Positions 60,451-64,000 of a DNA stretch of 64,000 nucleotides are shown here, piece after piece. Numbering within the stretch: the stretch's first letter is position 1; every line of letters starts with the position of its first letter. Both the position numbers and the translations under genes were made by a program. The notes under the pieces were generated by a model that worked only from the letters and a program-made list of their open reading frames with translations, did no database searches and was not told the DNA's origin. Origin of the DNA: Datisca glomerata (Eukaryota > Streptophyta > Magnoliopsida > Cucurbitales > Datiscaceae); NCBI GenBank assembly GCA_003255025.1, contig QANY01002227.1, positions 793,501-857,500 on the forward strand, written 5' to 3'.

Positions 60451-60929
60451 AAAGGGGTCACACCATAAGATTTAGGTAAAAAACTTGGACACACTTTGAG
60501 ACTTTTATAAAAGATACGGACATCACTCTCTCCCTCGTGTAGTTTCAAAAAAGACACGGAACTCTCTTGACAAATGATCATATCAAGAATACCCTTTATA
60601 GAGGTCCAAAATTGACTGGGCTCAAGCCTCAGCTCATGGTCCCAAAAGCCATTAGATCAATTTTGAGCCTGACGTAGACTTTTTGACCCATTAGATCAAT
60701 CTTAATATAAGGTGCATAGGTCATTCATCAGGTATTCATTATCTAGCTATCTCGCCTCATGCTGTCAAAATTATTACTAATTTGAGCGTCGGAGTCTAAT
60801 TGGCTAAGCATCACATCAGTGTCAAGTTGATACTCTTGCATTCACTCTTTTTGTCTTATTCTCAGATTTATCATCCAGTTACCTGACGACGCGTGGCAAC
60901 ACCTCTGCAGCAGATTTCCCGCATCTACA
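60451..60929 (+). repeat. Gypsy-type LTR, 3' part
   Basis: The sequence TTTGAGCGTCGGAGTC near 60780-60796, followed by a region ending GCAGCAGATTTCCCGCATCTACA, is typical of the 3' end of plant Ty3/Gypsy LTRs. It is immediately followed by a CGTCTGTGGGAA primer-binding-site region. I could not fix the LTR start. Confidence 0.6.
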
Positions 60930-60930
60930 G

Positions 60931-61440
60931 TTTGACATCGTCTGTGGGAAACAAAATTGTTTTCCAAACTTGAAATTTGTCACGCTCTATTGTAATGGTG
61001 AACACGAGAAACAATATTGAGAAAAAGCCAGTGCATAATGCACCGGTATCGTATGCCCTATCTAGTTACCTCAATAAGTCGGCGCTCCATCAATTTTGGC
61101 TTCGTAAACCTTGGTTTCGTTAGCTTAGCTCCAACTTCTTATCTTCCTAGCTAGAACAAGCCATCCAAATTCGTGGATTTTGCTAACAATCTAAGTCGAA
61201 CCCTTCACCCGAAATAATTCATTCTCTACAGGTAGTACTTCATAAGCCAAACATGTTAGGAAGATTATCAAGGCTAAGCACTTACAGACTTCGTAATGGA
61301 AATAGAATTTTCCACCAACCTCATCCTCCACCAACTTCATATATTTGGGTTGAACTTAGGACGCAAAATGGGGGCAACGAATTTCATATTGTTCATTGAT
61401 TCGCAGTAGTTGAAATTCACAGCAGTCGAGATGGTAAAAA
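60931..61440 (+). mobile_element. Gypsy leader and gag start remnant
   Basis: TTTGACATCGTCTGTGGGAA (60931-60950) is a worn form of the TTGGCGCCGTCTGTGGGAA motif that follows many Gypsy LTRs; the changes are mostly C-to-T/G-to-A as expected from decayed methylated sites. An ATG at 60995 gives MVNTRNNIEKKPVH, a common Gypsy gag start. No gag or pol domain follows before the tandem arrays, so the interior is lost or replaced. The right limit is uncertain. Confidence 0.6.
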
Positions 61441-61489
61441 GTATGATCCTTTACGTACACTTCGTGCCTCACTTCATCTAAAACCAAAA

Positions 61490-61660
61490 GTCCTCAAGTG
61501 TTGTTTAAGGCAGAAGTCCTTTGGTCTTTACTGAGGCAAAAGTCATTTGGTTTTCCCAATGCAAAGCTCCTTTAGTTTTCACTAAGGAAAAAGTCATTGA
61601 GTCACTAAAGGCCCAGGTCCTTCAATTTTCACCAAGGCAAAAGTCCTAAATCTTTCATTT
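61490..61660. repeat. ~33-bp degenerate tandem repeat
   Basis: Four to six copies of a unit like GGCAAAAGTCCTTTGGTTTT plus CACTAA. Confidence 0.7.
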
Positions 61661-61764
61661 AATGTCATAAGACTTCATGTTTTTACTTAGGGGGAATGTC
61701 TTAAAATTTTCATTCGAAACCACAAGTCCTCGTATTGTTTACGTGATGAGGCATTAGCCTAGAT

Positions 61765-62095
61765 GTTCTCAAGCATATAAATTCTCATGGTCCAGCTACC
61801 AAACATGTAAACTTTATTTGCAACGAGGCACAACTCATAAGTTCTTGGGGCTCAAATACCAAGTGTTTAAACTTAGTCTGCACAAGGCAGATCTAGGGAG
61901 TAATTCTCAGGTACATAAGTTTTTGTGGTCCGAGCGCTAAGTACTTGAACTTGGTCCGCAACAAATACAAGTCATGAGTACATCCTTCAGGCACCAAGGC
62001 CCTTGACACGTGATTGCCAAGCATCCAAACTTGGTCAGAAATAAGGAACAATCTTGAGAACGATTCCCTCGCATCTAAGTCCCTATATTTTGGTC
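61765..62095. repeat. ~80-bp degenerate tandem repeat
   Basis: About four copies anchored on (G)GTCC(A/G)AGC-type words followed by CCAAG...TTAAACTTGGTC. Copy spacing is 60-80 bp. Confidence 0.55.
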
Positions 62096-62100
62096 TGTCA

Positions 62101-62200
62101 AGCTCTGCCATTGACCCAAAACGGGGCCACATTAGTCTGCCACAATTCTAAGCTCTGTCCTTGACCTGAAACGGGGCTACGCCGATCTGCTACAGTTTTG
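62101..62200. repeat. 50-bp tandem duplication
   Basis: Unit 1 starts AGCTCTGCCATTGACCC at 62101; unit 2 starts AGCTCTGTCCTTGACCTG at 62151. Both contain AAACGGGGC and CTGC(C/T)ACA. Confidence 0.8.
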
Positions 62201-62218
62201 CCAAAGTTCTCACAGATC

Positions 62219-63268
62219 ATCCTCATGCTCCGCCAGCCGGACGAGCACCCTCATGCTCTACCGGTCGTATAAGCATCTTGATGCTACACCACCTGGATAA
62301 GCATCTTCATGCTCCACCGACTAGACGATCATCCTCAAGCTCCACTGACTGGACGATCATCCTCATGCTCCACCGAACGGACGAGTATCCTTATGCTCTA
62401 TCATCCGGACGAGCATCTTCATACTCCACATCCCGAACGAGCATCTTCATACTCCACCGGCTGGACGAGCGTCCTCATGCTCGGTCGAGAGGATAAGTAT
62501 CCTTATGCTCCGCTGGTCGGACGAGCACCCTCATGCTCTGCCACTCGAACAAGCATTCTCATGCTCTGCCACTTGAACGAGCATCATCATGCTTCACTGG
62601 TTGGACGAGCACTCTAATGATTTATCATCGAACGAGCATGCTGATGCTCCACCATTCAGATGAGCATCCTTATACTCCGCTGACCGGATGACCATCCTTA
62701 TACTCTGCTGATCGGATGGGCATCCTTATACTCCGCTGATCGGACGAGCATCCTTATGCTCCACCGGCTGGACGAGCATCCTCATGCATCATCATTGGAT
62801 GAGCATCCTTGCTATGTTGCATGACGGATGATCATCCTGATGCTCCATCGTCTAGACGAGCATCCTTATGCTTCACCATCCGGATGAGCATCTTCATGTT
62901 CCGCCAACTGGACGAGCATCTTCATGCTTCAGTGACCGGACGAGCATCCTCATGCTCCGATAATCGGATGAGCCTCCACATGCTCTGCCGAATAGACGAG
63001 CATCCTCATGCTCTGCCAACCAGATGAGCAACTTCATGCTCCGATGTACAAATGGTCAAACTCATGCTCTGACAACTGGACGAGCATCTTCATGCTTCAT
63101 CGTCAGACGAGCATCCTCATGCTCCGTCACCGGATGAGCTTCATCATGCTCCACCGACCAGACGATCATCCTCATGCTCCACCGACCATACGATCATCCT
63201 CATGCTCCGCCGACCGGACGAGCATCTTCATGCTCCGTCGGACAGACGAGCATCCTTGCTCTACCGTC
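62219..63268. repeat. 28-bp minisatellite, about 37 copies, each hairpin-capable
   Basis: The consensus unit is close to CGAGCATCCTCATGCTCC followed by a ten-base ACCGACCGGA-type linker. GAGCAT and ATGCTC within each unit are reverse complements around CCTC, so most units can fold into a 6-bp hairpin. The period of 28 bp gives 28-residue repeats in open frames; these are not real proteins. The copy number is estimated from array length divided by 28. Confidence 0.9.
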
Positions 63269-63295
63269 GAACGGATGAAGAAAGCTTAATCCCAT

Positions 63296-63860
63296 TACTC
63301 ACCAGTCACGTCAATTTCGTACTTACTTTTGACATAACAAATGCCTTATTTAGGTGTTCTATGTGAAATGTAATTTTTTTGGGCTCTGTGTTATCTATCC
63401 GGTGGTTTTTGAATCGATGCAATCGAATATCGCGGTAAAAGTTTATGATAAAATAACTAGGAGGGCACCACTGATTCGAATCGCAAAAATTAAATCTTGT
63501 CACTCACCATTCACGTTGACTTAAAGCTCGATTTTGATCAACCAATCGTCCGAATTACATTTTGTTTTTCATGTACTAAATTGTTAGGCTTAACGTTATC
63601 GTTTCCAAGATTTTTGAATCGGCATAATCGGATTTAGGGGTGAAAAGTTGATATAAAAATAGTTATAGGGCACCAAGATTTGAACTTCAAAACCTTATTC
63701 TACTTCAAGCTTGATTTTGACCCAATAAACGTCTGAATTATGCCTTCTTTGTGAAATACGAATTTGTCGGGATTTGTGTTATCTTTTTAGTGGTTTTAGA
63801 ATCGACGCAATTAGACTACGAGGTTAAAGGTTATGAAAACTATACAATACCTTTTTCAGT
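63296..63860. repeat. ~206-bp degenerate satellite (about 2.7 copies)
   Basis: Copies start near 63296, 63502 and 63708. Shared words include ACTCACCA(G/T)TCACGT, GTGTTATCT, GTTTTTGAATCGA/TTTTTGAATCGG and GGGCACCA. Divergence between copies is high. The array may continue to the right but ends or fades by about 63860. Confidence 0.75.
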
Positions 63861-64000
63861 TTGATCAAAACTGAAGATAAGATGATTAAGAAGAATCTTC
63901 TCCAAGATATCCTCCATGCATATCTTATCATAAAGGAACAGTCCAACTAAAATTTCAACTGTTTGTAAATCTTACTATCAACATTGTTATACTCATCTAG

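Noticed and set aside
62219..63268. CRISPR-like array
   Set aside because: Regular 28-bp units with short variable linkers superficially resemble repeats and spacers, but there is no unique spacer of constant length, the host is a plant and the units are contiguous.
62278..63289. Open frames with 28-residue repeats
   Set aside because: The 28-bp unit makes all three frames open in the same way; the DNA palindrome explains the pattern better than a protein.

Overview
This window looks like nuclear DNA of a flowering plant, most likely a eudicot. The evidence is GT-AG introns, a plant-type two-finger QALGGH zinc-finger gene, plant Copia, Gypsy, CACTA and hAT transposons, a piece of plastid DNA, and AT-rich intergenic sequence. 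I cannot name the species. Only three protein genes look intact: a RABC/Rab18-type small GTPase (1070-2991, +, six exons), a ZAT5-like C2H2 repressor (4867-5883, -), and a two-exon coiled-coil protein of a plant family of unknown function (48821-49563, -). They show no operon-like relation and are probably independent loci.

About 10.9-36.2 kb is one nested transposon complex. An old minus-strand Copia element (Copia-1) has outer limits at 10865 and 36178, marked by a 5-bp target duplication GTTGG on both sides. Its 5' LTR was split twice. A second minus-strand Copia (A, 15491-24892) lies in one break, and its left end is rearranged into an inverted LTR pair. A plus-strand Copia (C, 25009-36087) lies in the other. 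The right LTR of C carries a minus-strand fragment of an endogenous caulimovirid (pararetrovirus) polyprotein at a TA-rich site. All gag-pol reading frames are broken.

From 36.2 to 48 kb come a small inverted-repeat element, a decayed nuclear copy of chloroplast psbD-psbC (36612-37090, -), a 3' fragment of one CACTA transposon (about 38.1-40.4 kb, +), and a nearly complete but inactivated second CACTA (40877 to about 47960, -) with palindromic subterminal repeats.

From 50.7 to 54.3 kb come a hAT-type non-autonomous element with a perfect 8-bp target duplication, a foldback array of 21-bp repeats in alternating orientation, and an 18-bp minisatellite. A multi-exon pseudogene of the splicing factor/E3 ligase PRP19 (MAC3) occupies about 55.1-57.9 kb on the minus strand.

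The right end (60.5-64 kb) is a Gypsy-type LTR and leader, followed by at least five different tandem-repeat arrays in succession. These include roughly 37 copies of a 28-bp unit in which most copies can form a hairpin. I found no rRNA, tRNA, CRISPR array or recognisable microRNA. I also found no convincing new molecular system; the interest here lies in rearrangement structures and captured organellar and viral DNA.
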